This document shows positions 44,700 to 53,600 of a stretch of DNA of 64,000 nt, in pieces. The stretch's first letter is position 1; each line of letters opens with the position of its first letter. This DNA is from Streptomyces sp. ALI-76-A (GTDB lineage: Bacteria; Actinomycetota; Actinomycetes; Streptomycetales; Streptomycetaceae). The DNA lies in the NCBI RefSeq assembly GCF_030287445.1, contig NZ_JASVWB010000002.1, positions 3,410,001 to 3,474,000 on the forward strand, given 5' to 3'. Made by a program: the position numbers and the translations under genes. The notes beneath the pieces are model-generated. The model was not told where the DNA came from and ran no database searches. It saw only the letters and a program-made list of their open reading frames with translations.

Positions 44700-45853
44700 C
44701 CATGAAGGCTCTGCACGTCATCACCGGTCTCGGCACCGGCGGCGCCGAGCAGCAGCTCCGTCTGCTGCTGCGGCACCTCTCCGTCGACTGCGAGGTGGTG
44801 GCCCTCACCAACCCGGGAGCGGTCGCCGACGGGCTGATCGCCGACGGCGTCCGCGTGCACCACCTCGGCATGGACGGCAACCGCGACCTGTCCGCGCTGC
44901 CCCGCCTGGTCCGCCTGATCCGCGCGGGCGGCTACGACCTGGTGCACACCCACCTCTATCGCGCCTGCGTCTACGGCCGGCTCGCCGCCCGCCTGGCCGG
45001 CGTCCGGGCCGTGGTCGCCACCGAACACTCACTCGGCGACTCCCAGATGGAGGGCCGGAAGCTGACGGCGGGCGTCCGCGCGCTCTACCTGGCCAGCGAG
45101 CGTCTCGGCAATGCCACGGTCGCCGTCTCCCCCGCGGTCGCCGACCGCCTCAGACGCTGGGGCGTGCCCTCCCCGCGCATCGAGGTCGTCCCCAACGGCA
45201 TCGACGTGACCCGTTTCCGCTTCGACCCGTCCCGGCGCCACCACACCCGCCGACGTCTCGGCCTGCCGGAGGACGCGTACGTCGTCGGCGGGATCGGCCG
45301 ACTCTGTGCGGGCAAGCGCTTCGACGTCCTCATCCAGGCGATGGCGCATTTGCCGGACGACCACTGGCTGTTGCTGGTCGGCGGCGGCCCGGAGGAGAGC
45401 GTCCTGCGGCGCACCGCTCACGAGGCCGGCGTGGCCGACCGCGTCCTGTTCACGGGCGAACGCCCCTACCTCCCCGACGACTCCCCCGGCCCGGACCTGC
45501 CCTCCCTCACCTTCGCCATGGACCTGCTCGCCTCCCCGTCCCCGGAGGAGTCCTTCGGGCTGGCGGTCGTGGAGGCCCTGGCGTCCGGACTGCCCGTGCT
45601 CTATGCCTCCTGCCCGGCGATCGAGGGCCTGCCCCCGCGGGCCGCCTCCGGTGCCCGGCGGGTTCGCGGCGGCCCGAAGGCGTACGCCCGTGCCGTGGCC
45701 GGGGTGCGCGCGGCCGGCCCGCGGCCGCGTACGGCCCCGGACGCCGCCCACCGCTATCACATCACCCGCAGCGCCGCCCGGCTCATGGACGTGTACGCGA
45801 CGGCGCTGTCCAGCTCATCGACCCCCTCAGCCCAGGGAGCCAGTTCGTCATGA
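44696..45853 (+). CDS. Glycosyltransferase family 4
   Basis: A 385-residue GT-B enzyme with VITGLGTGGAEQQLRLLLRHL, VVATEHSLGDSQ, VVPNGIDVTRFRFD, VGGIGRLCAGKRFDVL and the EX7E motif SPEESFGLAVVEALASGLPVL. The second glycosyltransferase of the cluster. Start GTG 44696 overlaps the deacetylase stop; ATG 44702 is two codons later. Confidence 0.87.
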   Translation: MTMKALHVITGLGTGGAEQQLRLLLRHLSVDCEVVALTNPGAVADGLIADGVRVHHLGMDGNRDLSALPRLVRLIRAGGYDLVHTHLYRACVYGRLAARLAGVRAVVATEHSLGDSQMEGRKLTAGVRALYLASERLGNATVAVSPAVADRLRRWGVPSPRIEVVPNGIDVTRFRFDPSRRHHTRRRLGLPEDAYVVGGIGRLCAGKRFDVLIQAMAHLPDDHWLLLVGGGPEESVLRRTAHEAGVADRVLFTGERPYLPDDSPGPDLPSLTFAMDLLASPSPEESFGLAVVEALASGLPVLYASCPAIEGLPPRAASGARRVRGGPKAYARAVAGVRAAGPRPRTAPDAAHRYHITRSAARLMDVYATALSSSSTPSAQGASSS

Positions 45854-46509
45854 CCGACAACCAAGCCCGCCACCACCGGCTGCCCGGCCGCCTCGCCCGC
45901 GCCGGCCTTCTGCGGCCATGGTCGCTGCTTGCGGCCGGCGCGCTCGCCGGCGGCCTGCTCGGCGGCGCCTATGGGACGTTCAGGGCCCCGACGTACACGG
46001 CGACCAGTTATGTCGTCGCCGTACCGACCGAGAAGTCCGACCCGGCCTCCGCACTCGGCTTCGCACAGGCGTACGGCCGCGCCGCCACGCAGCTCGCGGT
46101 GCTCGGGGACGCGCAGGCGTGGGCCGGAGTAACGGTCCCGACACTGCGGCGGAGCGTGCGGACGGCCACCTCGCCGGACGCGCCGATGGTCGCCGTCTCG
46201 GCCACCTCCCAGCGTCCCGGCCTCGCCGCCGACATGGCCAACGCGGTCACCCGCGCGCTGACCCGGCACGCGAACGCGACGAAGGGCAGTACCCACGTCG
46301 AACTCCTCCAGTTCTCACGGGCGGTGCGGCCGACCGACCCGACGTCCGCGTCACCGGTGGTGACCGGTCTGGTCGGCGCGAGCGCGGGCGGCCTGCTCGG
46401 CGGTCTGGCGCTGCTCGTACGGCCGAGGCGGACCGGAGACGACCACCCCGTCCGTCCCGCCTCGGTGCCGGGCCCGGCCCCCGCCGCCGACGTGCACGGA
46501 CAGCTGTGA
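45850..46509 (+). CDS. Wzz-like polysaccharide copolymerase
   Basis: A 219-residue protein with two membrane segments (about residues 24-42 and 166-187) bracketing an extracellular domain, the chain-length-determinant topology (APTYTATSYVVAV after TM1). It lacks a tyrosine-kinase domain. It would set chain length together with the polymerase at 40818. ATGA overlap upstream, GTGA downstream. Confidence 0.75.
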   Translation: MTDNQARHHRLPGRLARAGLLRPWSLLAAGALAGGLLGGAYGTFRAPTYTATSYVVAVPTEKSDPASALGFAQAYGRAATQLAVLGDAQAWAGVTVPTLRRSVRTATSPDAPMVAVSATSQRPGLAADMANAVTRALTRHANATKGSTHVELLQFSRAVRPTDPTSASPVVTGLVGASAGGLLGGLALLVRPRRTGDDHPVRPASVPGPAPAADVHGQL

Positions 46510-47816
46510 CGGTGACGTACGCGACGGAACTCGTCACCGACACACGCGCCTTCGCGGAGATGGCCCCGGACTGGGGACGGCTGTACGAGCGGTGCGGCGC
46601 GGCGACACCGTTCCAGAACCACGCCTGGCTGCACTCGTGGTGGCTGTCGTACGGCAGACCCGGCCGGCTGCGGCTGGTGCTCGTACGCGAGGGCGCCGAA
46701 CTCGTGGCTGCCGCGCCCATGATGCTCCGGCGTGCGCCGGTGCCCGCGCTCGTACCGCTCGGCGGGCCCATCTCCGACTACGGGGACGTCCTCCTCGACG
46801 ACGAGCGGGCGGACCGGGCGGCTGCCGTGCTCGCCGAGGCGCTGTCGGCCGTCGCCCGCACCGCGCTGATCGACTTCCGTGAGGTGCGTCCGGGCGGCGC
46901 GGCCGAGCACGTCTACGACCGCTGGAACGGGCCGCGCCGCCGGATCCAGGACTCGCTGTGCCTGGAGCTGCCCGCCTTGTCCATGGACGAGCTGTTGTCC
47001 CGGCTGCCGTCGGGCAAGGCCCAGCGGGCCCGCGCCAAGCTGCGCAAGCTGAGGTCGCTCGGCGTGGAACGGCACGTGGTGGCGCCGGACCAGGTCGGCG
47101 CGGCGCTTCGGCGGCTGCTCGAACTGCACCGGCTGCAGTGGCAGGGCCGGAGGGTCACGTCGGAGCACCTGCAAAGACGCTTCTGCGAGCACCTGGTGCG
47201 CTCCGTGGGACCGATGGTGCGTTCCGGTGACGCGGTGGTCACCGAGTTCCGGCTCGACGACGACGTGGTGGCCGTGGACCTCACACTGCTGTCGCGTCGG
47301 CTCGCGGGCGGCTACCTGTACGGCGCCCATCCTCGCCTGCGGGAACGCAAGGCGGATGTGGCGGTGATACTCCTCGACGCGTGCAGCCAGCACACGAGTG
47401 ACGGCGGGCTGGGCACGCTGAGCCTGCTGCGCGGCAACGAGCCCTACAAGCACCACTGGCGCCCCGAACCAGTCGCCAACCAGCGGCTGCTGCTGGCCCG
47501 GCGACACACGGCTCCGCTGATGTCGGCGGTGATCGGCGCGGTGGCCGCGCGCCGGCGGGGCAAGGAGCTGCTGAGTCGCTTCCGGGAGCGGACCGGGGGC
47601 AGCGGGCCCGTCTCGGGACCCGCCGTCACCGGCGACCGCTATCGGTTCCGCGACCACCTGCCGAGAGGCACGCACACCTTCCGGCCGAGCCAGGACTCGA
47701 CCCAGTCGGGAAGGCGCACTGGCGAGCAGTCCGCCGGGCTCGACGGTTTGGGAAATGCGGTGGGCACGGGGGGTGCCGCCGGTTCGTCAGGGCGACCGGA
47801 GAGGACGGACCGGTAG
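46506..47816 (+). CDS. GNAT-fold acyltransferase (CelD/BioF2-like)
   Basis: A 436-residue protein of the FemAB/GNAT type found in exopolysaccharide clusters. Features: PFQNHAWLHSWWLSYG near the N-terminus, LPSGKAQRARAKLRKLRS, and VVTEFRLDDDVVAVDLTLLSRRLAGGYLYGAHPRLR with YKHHWRPE. Probably acylates or aminoacylates sugars. The last 60 residues are low-complexity and lie on the opposite strand of the GH26-like gene (178-bp antisense overlap), probably a read-through extension. GTG 46506 overlaps the previous stop. Confidence 0.8.
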   Translation: MTVTYATELVTDTRAFAEMAPDWGRLYERCGAATPFQNHAWLHSWWLSYGRPGRLRLVLVREGAELVAAAPMMLRRAPVPALVPLGGPISDYGDVLLDDERADRAAAVLAEALSAVARTALIDFREVRPGGAAEHVYDRWNGPRRRIQDSLCLELPALSMDELLSRLPSGKAQRARAKLRKLRSLGVERHVVAPDQVGAALRRLLELHRLQWQGRRVTSEHLQRRFCEHLVRSVGPMVRSGDAVVTEFRLDDDVVAVDLTLLSRRLAGGYLYGAHPRLRERKADVAVILLDACSQHTSDGGLGTLSLLRGNEPYKHHWRPEPVANQRLLLARRHTAPLMSAVIGAVAARRRGKELLSRFRERTGGSGPVSGPAVTGDRYRFRDHLPRGTHTFRPSQDSTQSGRRTGEQSAGLDGLGNAVGTGGAAGSSGRPERTDR

Positions 47817-49003
47817 ACCCGGGACGCAGCGGGGTTGGCCGGGCACTGCCAGACACCGTGCGGACAGTAGTCCGTCAGCGTGTTGTAGAGCGGTTTGTGC
47901 GCATCGATCCAGGCGAGCATCCGCCGCATGTATTCGGCATTGTCGCCATTACGGAAGAGCCCCCATTCCGGATAGGAGATAGGCTTGTTGTGGAATTTCG
48001 CGAAGTCGACGTGTGCTTGAAGTCCGTAGGGCTCCGCCACCTGTTCGTCGAACGGCGTTCCTTGCGGCTGGTCGTACGCGTCCATGCCGATGATGTCGAC
48101 GGTGCCGTCCCCCGGATAGCACTCGGTCCAGGGAATGGCGTCCCGGCCGCGGCTCGGCGTGAAGTCGAACCGGAATTCCTGGCCCGGCACCGAACGCATG
48201 GCGGTGACGATGTTGTTCCAGTACCTCTTCCATGCCTCCGGATCGGGCGCGCAGCGGTGGGTGTACGTCGTGCCGTTCATCTCCCAGCCGAGCACCAGGA
48301 CCGTGTCCGGCACGTTCAACGCCACCAGCCGCTCGGCGAGGGCGCGGAAGTGGTGATCGAAGTGTCCGGCGGCGCCCTGCCGCAGCAGCCACCGGACCTC
48401 TCCGTCGGAGACCTTTTCCTCGTTGCGCTCCAGCATGGGCACGTTGAGGACGAACATCCGGTCGTCCTTCGCCCCGCGCCAGCGCGCCCACACGTCGAGG
48501 AAGCCCGGAGCACCCTCGATGTTGCTCCAGCGGTCGCCGGGCAGATAGGTGTGGCCGACGCGCAGGTCGACGCCACCCAGCCAGCGGCCGAATCCCGCCA
48601 TGGCCGCCACCCCCGGGGCCCCGGAATCGAGGAAGGCCCCGAAGGCGGGGCTCTCCTCACCGGGCTCCGGGGTCGCCGGCCCGGCGGCGGAAGGGGTCGG
48701 CGGGGCCGGCTGCGGCAGCCCGAGAGCGGGCGGGGCGGTGAAGGCCGGGGTGATCGCCGGAACGGCCGGAGCCGGGACAACCGGAGTCGGGACAGCCGGA
48801 GCCGGGACAACCGGAGTCGGGACGGCTGGACTCGGAGCGACCGGAGCCAGGACGGCCGGAGGCGGAGCCGGAGCGGAAGGATCAGCGGAGGGCGGCGTAC
48901 CCGCCGCGAAACCGGCGCCGGAGACCAACGCGGCCAAGAGGGCGACTGCCCCGGCGACGACCGTCAGCCGCCTGGTCCGGGCCCGGCGATGCTGGGGAAC
49001 CAT
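47639..49003 (-). CDS. Secreted GH26-like endo-glycosidase
   Basis: A 454-residue exported protein. Signal/anchor helix residues 14-35; a Pro/Val/Ala linker (36-118) with PVVPAPAVPT repeats; a TIM-barrel domain from 120 to 400. The catalytic acid/base is Glu241 in LGWEMNG and the nucleophile Glu346 in SYPEWGLFRNG, the GH26 (mannanase/glucanase) arrangement. Being next to, but opposite to, the polysaccharide operon it may trim or release the product. ATG 49003 has GAGGAGCAGG upstream. C-terminal Cys residues could form disulfides. Confidence 0.82.
   Translation of the reverse strand: MVPQHRRARTRRLTVVAGAVALLAALVSGAGFAAGTPPSADPSAPAPPPAVLAPVAPSPAVPTPVVPAPAVPTPVVPAPAVPAITPAFTAPPALGLPQPAPPTPSAAGPATPEPGEESPAFGAFLDSGAPGVAAMAGFGRWLGGVDLRVGHTYLPGDRWSNIEGAPGFLDVWARWRGAKDDRMFVLNVPMLERNEEKVSDGEVRWLLRQGAAGHFDHHFRALAERLVALNVPDTVLVLGWEMNGTTYTHRCAPDPEAWKRYWNNIVTAMRSVPGQEFRFDFTPSRGRDAIPWTECYPGDGTVDIIGMDAYDQPQGTPFDEQVAEPYGLQAHVDFAKFHNKPISYPEWGLFRNGDNAEYMRRMLAWIDAHKPLYNTLTDYCPHGVWQCPANPAASRVYRSVLSGRPDEPAAPPVPTAFPKPSSPADCSPVRLPDWVESWLGRKVCVPLGRWSRNR
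48765..48824. repeat. 30-bp direct repeat, two copies
   Basis: Two almost identical 30-bp units (one difference, last base) encode the repeated PAVPTPVVPA-type linker of the GH26-like protein; weaker copies flank them. Confidence 0.75.
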
Positions 49004-49199
49004 GCCTGCTCCTCTCTCCGCGCTCTTGCTGTCTTCTGGGGTTGTTTTCTGCCGGTGATCTTCTGCCGCCTTGCCGTCGAACTGTTGACACCCAGTCACG
49101 TGAAGTCAGTCACATGAAATGGAATGGCGCCACCGCCCTTACGGCTTTCGAGTACCTCGCTCCCCTGTACGGGTGAGCCGATCCGAAGGAATGAAGTCC

Positions 49200-50459
49200 G
49201 TGCCGCTGCTCGACACCCGCGTCCCCGCCGTTCTGCTGCGGATCGACCGGAATCCCTTTCACCACGGAACGCTGGGGGCCGTGCGCTCGCTCGGCAGAGC
49301 GGGAGTGGAGGTGCATGTGGTCGCCGATTCCACGGGAAGTCCCGTCACCACGTCGCGCTTCGTACGCGAAATGCATCCTCCGCCACCGCCCGGGGCATCC
49401 CTCGACGAGATCGCCGTCGTGCTGCGCCGGGTGGCCGCCCGGGTCGCGCGTCCCGCCGTCCTGGTCCCGATGGACGACGCGAGCGCGGTCGCCGTGGGGC
49501 GCATGCGCAAGGCACTCGCCCCCTCCTTTCTGCTGCCCGCCACGCCGGGCGCACTGCCCGAACGCGTCGCCGACAAGGCCGAACTGGCCCGCGTATGCGC
49601 GTCCGTGGGCATCCCGCACCCGTTGACGCTGGTCCCGGACAGTCCGGCGCAGGCCACTGACGCCGCCCGGCGGCTGGGCCTGCCGATGGTCGCGAAATGG
49701 AGCCGGCCCTGGCAGGTGCCGGCAGACAGCGGACTGCACAGCACGGTGCTGGTGAAGTCCGCGCGGCAGGCGCGGGAGCTGTATCTGCGCGCCGAGGAGG
49801 CCGGCAGCCCGCTGCTGCTGCAGGCGTATCTGCCGCCGGGCCCGGATCGCGACTGGTTCTTCCACGGATACGCCGACCGCTCCTGCACTGTGCGCGCGGG
49901 TGGGCCGGGCCGCAAACAGCGGGCGTGGCCGCGCGGGGCCGGCCTGACCGTCATCGGCCGCTGGACGGACAACCCGCAGGTGCAGGCGCTCGCCGAGCGG
50001 CTCACCGGTGAGCTGGGCTACCGCGGAATCTTCGACCTCGACTTCCGCCGCTGCGGCACGACGGGCCGCTACCACCTGCTCGACTTCAACCCGCGCCCCG
50101 GCGCCCAGTTCCGGCTCTTCTCCGACGCCGCCGGACTGGACGTCGTACGCGCCCTGCACCTGGATCTGACACACCGCCAACTTCCGCAGCCGGCGCCGCT
50201 GGTGGGGCGGTCGTTCGTCGTGGAGAACTACGCACCGCTCGCTGCGCTGCGGTCGGCGCCCCGCGGACGCGAACTGGCCTGGCACGCCCCGGACGACCCG
50301 GCTCCCGGCCGGGCGATGTGCGCCCTGTGGTGCCGTCATGTGGCCCGTCGGCTGCGAGAGCGGCTCCGCGTGGCCCCGGCGACGCCCGTGCCCACCCGCG
50401 TGGGCCACCAGGCGACCGCACCCTCCCTGATCGACGACGAGAAGGCGAGAAATCACTGA
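49200..50459 (+). CDS. ATP-grasp carboxylate-amine ligase
   Basis: A 419-residue enzyme. The pre-ATP-grasp domain (residues 5-110: AVLLRIDRNPFHHGTLGAVRSLGRAGVEVHVV) is followed by the ATP-grasp fold with LPMVAKWSRPW, LLLQAYLPPGPDRDWFFHGY and the metal-binding FDLDFRR...LLDFNPRPGAQF. Enzymes of this type join a carboxylate to an amine via acyl-phosphate; at the end of an exopolysaccharide cluster an aminoacyl or peptide decoration is plausible. GTG 49200 has AAGGA 9 bp upstream; ATG 49191 abuts that site. It overlaps the next gene by one base. Confidence 0.8.
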   Translation: MPLLDTRVPAVLLRIDRNPFHHGTLGAVRSLGRAGVEVHVVADSTGSPVTTSRFVREMHPPPPPGASLDEIAVVLRRVAARVARPAVLVPMDDASAVAVGRMRKALAPSFLLPATPGALPERVADKAELARVCASVGIPHPLTLVPDSPAQATDAARRLGLPMVAKWSRPWQVPADSGLHSTVLVKSARQARELYLRAEEAGSPLLLQAYLPPGPDRDWFFHGYADRSCTVRAGGPGRKQRAWPRGAGLTVIGRWTDNPQVQALAERLTGELGYRGIFDLDFRRCGTTGRYHLLDFNPRPGAQFRLFSDAAGLDVVRALHLDLTHRQLPQPAPLVGRSFVVENYAPLAALRSAPRGRELAWHAPDDPAPGRAMCALWCRHVARRLRERLRVAPATPVPTRVGHQATAPSLIDDEKARNH

Positions 50460-51724
50460 TGCACGACCTGCTGGTGGTGGGCGCCGGCCCGTACGGCCTG
50501 TCCATCGCGTCACACGCCGCGGACGCCGGGCTGAATGTGCGCGTGCTCGGACGGCCCATGGCGTCCTGGCGGGCCCACATGCCCCGCGGTATGTTCCTGA
50601 AGTCGGAGCCATGGGCCTCCAACCTCGCAGACCCGGCAGGTCGTTGGCGCCTGGACGCCTACTGCGCCACCCGAGGGCTCACGGCGCGTCACGCGGAACC
50701 GATCCCCGTGCAGACGTTCGCGGAGTACGGCCTGTGGTTCGCGCGCAACGCCGTACCGGAGGTGGACGAGCGCATGGTGAGCCGGGTGGCGGCCCGCCCG
50801 GCCGGCTTCGACGCGGTCACCGAGGACGGCGAGGTGCTGCGTGCCCGGACGGTGGCGCTGGCGGTCGGCGTCCTGCCCTTCGCGAAGGTGCCTTCACCTC
50901 TGCACGGTCTGCACCCCGCACTCGTCACGCACAGCAGCGGCCACAATGACCTCGGCCGCTTCCGCGGCAAGGACGTCACAGTGATCGGCGGCGGCCAGGC
51001 GGCCCTGGAGACGGCGGCCCTCCTCGCCGAACAAGGCACCCGCGTACGGGTCCTGGCCCGGGCGGACCGGCTGCGCTGGAACGACGTGCCGCCGCCCGGA
51101 CAGCGTCCCTGGTGGCAGTCGGCGCGCGCCCCGCACAGTGGCCTCGGCTGCGGCTGGCGCAACTGGTTCTACGCGGAGCGTCCGGACCTCTTCCGCCGCC
51201 TCCCCGAGCCGACCCGAGCCCGCGTCGCGGCCACGGCGCTCGGGCCGGCGGGCGCCTGGTGGGTACGGGACCGAGTGGAGCCGAGGGTGGAGATGCTGCT
51301 CGGCCACGAGGTCACCGCGGCCCGTGCGGTGCCTGGCGGCGTACGGCTGGAGACGGTGAGCCGGACGGGGGAGCTGCGCTCCCTGAAGACCGAACACGTG
51401 GTGGCTGCCACGGGATTCCGGGCGACCCTGGACCGGCTGGGCCTGCTCTCCACCGAGCTGCGCGGGAGCCTGGCGACGACAGCCGACGGCTCCCCTGCGG
51501 TAGGGCGGGACTTCGAGTCCTCGCACCCCGGGCTGTTCCTGGCCGGTCTGCTGACCGCCTCCGCCTTCGGCCCGGCGATGCGCTTCGTCCACGGCGCGAC
51601 CTTCACGGCGGCGACGCTTGTCCGAGGGGTACGCCACCGACTGCGCACCGCCTCGCCCGCCGGGAGGATCCCCGTACCGGTGGACCGGGGACGCCGAGAA
51701 GCACCGTGGAACACGCGCCTCTGA
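50459..51724 (+). CDS. FAD-dependent oxidoreductase / monooxygenase-like
   Basis: A 421-residue flavoprotein. The FAD motif is VVGAGPYGLSIA (residues 6-17), the NAD(P)H motif VTVIGGGQAALETAALLA (about 177-194) and the C-terminal ATG motif VVAATGFRATL; layout resembles N-hydroxylating or Baeyer-Villiger class B monooxygenases. TGATG coupling to the ATP-grasp gene suggests that both act on the same compound. No terminator is clear between it and the convergent surface-protein gene. Confidence 0.82.
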   Translation: MHDLLVVGAGPYGLSIASHAADAGLNVRVLGRPMASWRAHMPRGMFLKSEPWASNLADPAGRWRLDAYCATRGLTARHAEPIPVQTFAEYGLWFARNAVPEVDERMVSRVAARPAGFDAVTEDGEVLRARTVALAVGVLPFAKVPSPLHGLHPALVTHSSGHNDLGRFRGKDVTVIGGGQAALETAALLAEQGTRVRVLARADRLRWNDVPPPGQRPWWQSARAPHSGLGCGWRNWFYAERPDLFRRLPEPTRARVAATALGPAGAWWVRDRVEPRVEMLLGHEVTAARAVPGGVRLETVSRTGELRSLKTEHVVAATGFRATLDRLGLLSTELRGSLATTADGSPAVGRDFESSHPGLFLAGLLTASAFGPAMRFVHGATFTAATLVRGVRHRLRTASPAGRIPVPVDRGRREAPWNTRL

Positions 51725-51778
51725 CCAAGGGGTGCTGCCGGGTGCCGGACTCGATTCGTCCGGCACCCGAACGGAGCA

Positions 51779-52363
51779 CTATCGAGGGGGCTCGGCTCGG
51801 CCCCGTCGATACAGGATGGTGCCGCCGGTCAGCAGCAGCGCGGCAAGACCCGAGACCACCACCGCGTGCCCGTCGCCACCGGTCTCGGGAAGGGTCGGCG
51901 GCTGCGTCGAGGGCGGCGCAGAAGGCGTCGTCACCGAGGTGGGGGGCGTGGTGGCCGGTGGCGGCGACGTCACGGGTGGTGTGGTGGCAGGCGGTGACGC
52001 CGGCGGCGTGCTGGGGGGCTGTGCGGCCGGTGTGTCGCCGTAGCTACCTGGCGGGTCCGAGTCATGACCGTAGCCGCTGTCGTCACCGTAGCCGCTGTCG
52101 TCACCGTAGCCGCCGTCGCTGGCGCCGCCGTCGTCATCGCCGTAGCCGCTGCCGCTGGCGCCGCTGTCGTCATCGCCGTAGCCGCTGCCGCCGTAGAGGG
52201 CAGCAGACGTGCCCGACAGGGCGCCGAGTGATCCCCCTGGGGCCCCCTCGGCGTGCGAGTCCGCGAACGCCTGGGTGACGTACAGGGACAGGATGCTCGT
52301 CGCGGCGGCGGTCACGACCATTCCCTTACTCAGGTTCTGTCGCAATCTCGTTGTCTCTCTCAT
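51779..52363 (-). CDS. LPETG-anchored surface protein with SGYGDD repeats
   Basis: A 194-residue secreted protein. Signal peptide residues 1-34 (MRETTRLRQNLSKGMVVTAAA start, like long chaplins), then about six repeats of SGYGDDDSGAS type, a Pro/Thr wall-spanning tract (TPPVTSPPPATTPP) and the sortase signal LPETG at 158-162 with membrane helix and RRGRAEPPR tail. No chaplin hydrophobic domain is present. No ribosome binding site is visible before ATG 52363; a longer in-frame start at 52429 also lacks one. Confidence 0.8.
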   Translation of the reverse strand: MRETTRLRQNLSKGMVVTAAATSILSLYVTQAFADSHAEGAPGGSLGALSGTSAALYGGSGYGDDDSGASGSGYGDDDGGASDGGYGDDSGYGDDSGYGHDSDPPGSYGDTPAAQPPSTPPASPPATTPPVTSPPPATTPPTSVTTPSAPPSTQPPTLPETGGDGHAVVVSGLAALLLTGGTILYRRGRAEPPR

Positions 52364-52447
52364 CAAGGAAATGGAAACGTCGGCCCGGAACCTTTGAGGA
52401 ACAGGCCGTTGCAGACCGTTGCCAGGCATGACGCCCAGGCGCGCCAG

Positions 52448-52708
52448 TCAGTTCTTCCTGGACCTCCTGCCGTTGCGCCGGGAGGCCACCTCACGCCTGC
52501 CGTAGTTTCGTTGCGACCTGATCTTCCGACTGGTCAGATGATGGGATCCAGTGAAGTGCCAGTATCGGCAGTCCGGGCATCGGTAGATACGGTCCGGGAT
52601 TCTGTCCAGCAGTGGCTGCTTGATCAGCCAGGTCCGCGCCTCGGATTCGGTCCGGAACGACGCTTTCCCTGTCTCCGGGCAACGCGGAAAAATGATCAAC
52701 GCACTCAC
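52448..52708 (-). CDS. Small CxxC zinc-finger-like protein
   Basis: An 86-residue protein. The core IYRCPDCRYWHFTG is of the CPxCxxWH kind seen in small proteins of actinophages and integrative elements; the tail is very basic (RKIRSQRNYGRREVASRRNGRRSRKN). Starts at GTG 52708 with GGAGGG 3-4 bp upstream. Codon use is less GC-biased than in neighbours, so it may be acquired. Confidence 0.65.
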   Translation of the reverse strand: MSALIIFPRCPETGKASFRTESEARTWLIKQPLLDRIPDRIYRCPDCRYWHFTGSHHLTSRKIRSQRNYGRREVASRRNGRRSRKN

Positions 52709-53127
52709 ATTCCCTCCGAGGCGCGATGTCGACTCACATTCCTCTTCGACAGAAGGGGACGGAACCGATGGTGCATCAACAGCAACTCAGGCGATCAATC
52801 GAATGACACCCCTTACGGACGAGTAGCCATTGAGATTCACCCGAATGACCTCGCACAGCGGTTGATATGAATGGAGTTGATCGGATGATACCGGGGCGAA
52901 TGATAGGCGTCATGGATCATTCGCTCCCACCGGATGTCCGGAATCTCGGATGCTTCAAGCGATCACCGAGGGAGGAGGAGCCAGCAAAAACGTTACTTCC
53001 GGACCCGGAAAATAAATCAGCGGCCATCCGGAGGATGGCCGCTGTCCGTATCGATCGGCTCCCAGGGACCAAGCCCGCGTCGCAGCGCAGGATTCGCCTC
53101 TCAACCAGCCGTCGGAGGATCAAACGA
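52709..53127. other. Intergenic region with terminator, no gene seen
   Basis: AT-richer than average. Holds short inverted repeats (GAATGAT...ATCATTC near 52898-52922) and the terminator at 53019-53043. Confidence 0.5.
53019..53043 (-). terminator. Rho-independent terminator
   Basis: AGCGGCCATCC / GGATGGCCGCT form a perfect 11-bp stem with a 3-nt loop; on the minus strand GATTTATTTTCC follows. It lies 85 bp after the stop of the gene at 53128. Confidence 0.85.
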
Positions 53128-53379
53128 TCACTGGCTGGGACCGACCTGCGTGCAGAAGTTGCCGATATTCGTCACACTTTCACCGAGGATGGTGACCGGC
53201 ACTGCGACCGTGATCAGGGAGGCGGTGAAATCCTGTTCACACTTCAGCAACTGCGTGTTGTCGATGGCGGTATCGGGCGAGTCACCACCAGCGTCGTGAG
53301 CCTGGGCAGCCCCAGCACCCGTCAGACCGAGGCTACCGACAGCGGCAGTCACCAGCATGACCTTCTTCAACCTGCGCAC
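53128..53379 (-). CDS. Small two-Cys secreted protein, divergent member of the array
   Basis: An 83-residue protein: signal peptide (MRRLKKVMLVTAAVGSLGL...AQA), then a mature part of about 57 residues with LLKCEQDF ... VPVTILGE ... TNIGNFCTQVG. Two Cys at the same positions as in the three paralogues at 53601, 54230 and 54770, but the upstream region is different. GTG 53379 has GGAG 6 bp upstream; ATG 53391 has no site. Confidence 0.78.
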   Translation of the reverse strand: MRRLKKVMLVTAAVGSLGLTGAGAAQAHDAGGDSPDTAIDNTQLLKCEQDFTASLITVAVPVTILGESVTNIGNFCTQVGPSQ

Positions 53380-53551
53380 ACGTATCTCCATGGTTGACTC
53401 GCGGCCACTACAGAGTGTCGTGGCCTCGATCAGCGCAGCAGAGGGGGACGCGAGATCCCGCTTCTCAAATCCCCCGCTACGCGAATGATTGACCCTGCGA
53501 CCGCGAGCCGACAGATGATCAGGGCGTCAGGCGCGGCAAGGACGCAGGAAC

Positions 53552-53578
53552 GGGTCTCACACTGGATGTGCGAGACCC
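53552..53578 (-). terminator. Terminator after the second array gene
   Basis: GGGTCTC-A-CAC / GTG-C-GAGACCC, loop TGGAT; the single A-C mismatch becomes G-U in minus-strand RNA. It lies 22 bp past the stop at 53601. Confidence 0.65.
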
Positions 53579-53600
53579 CGCTTTTCGCACTGTCCTGAAA

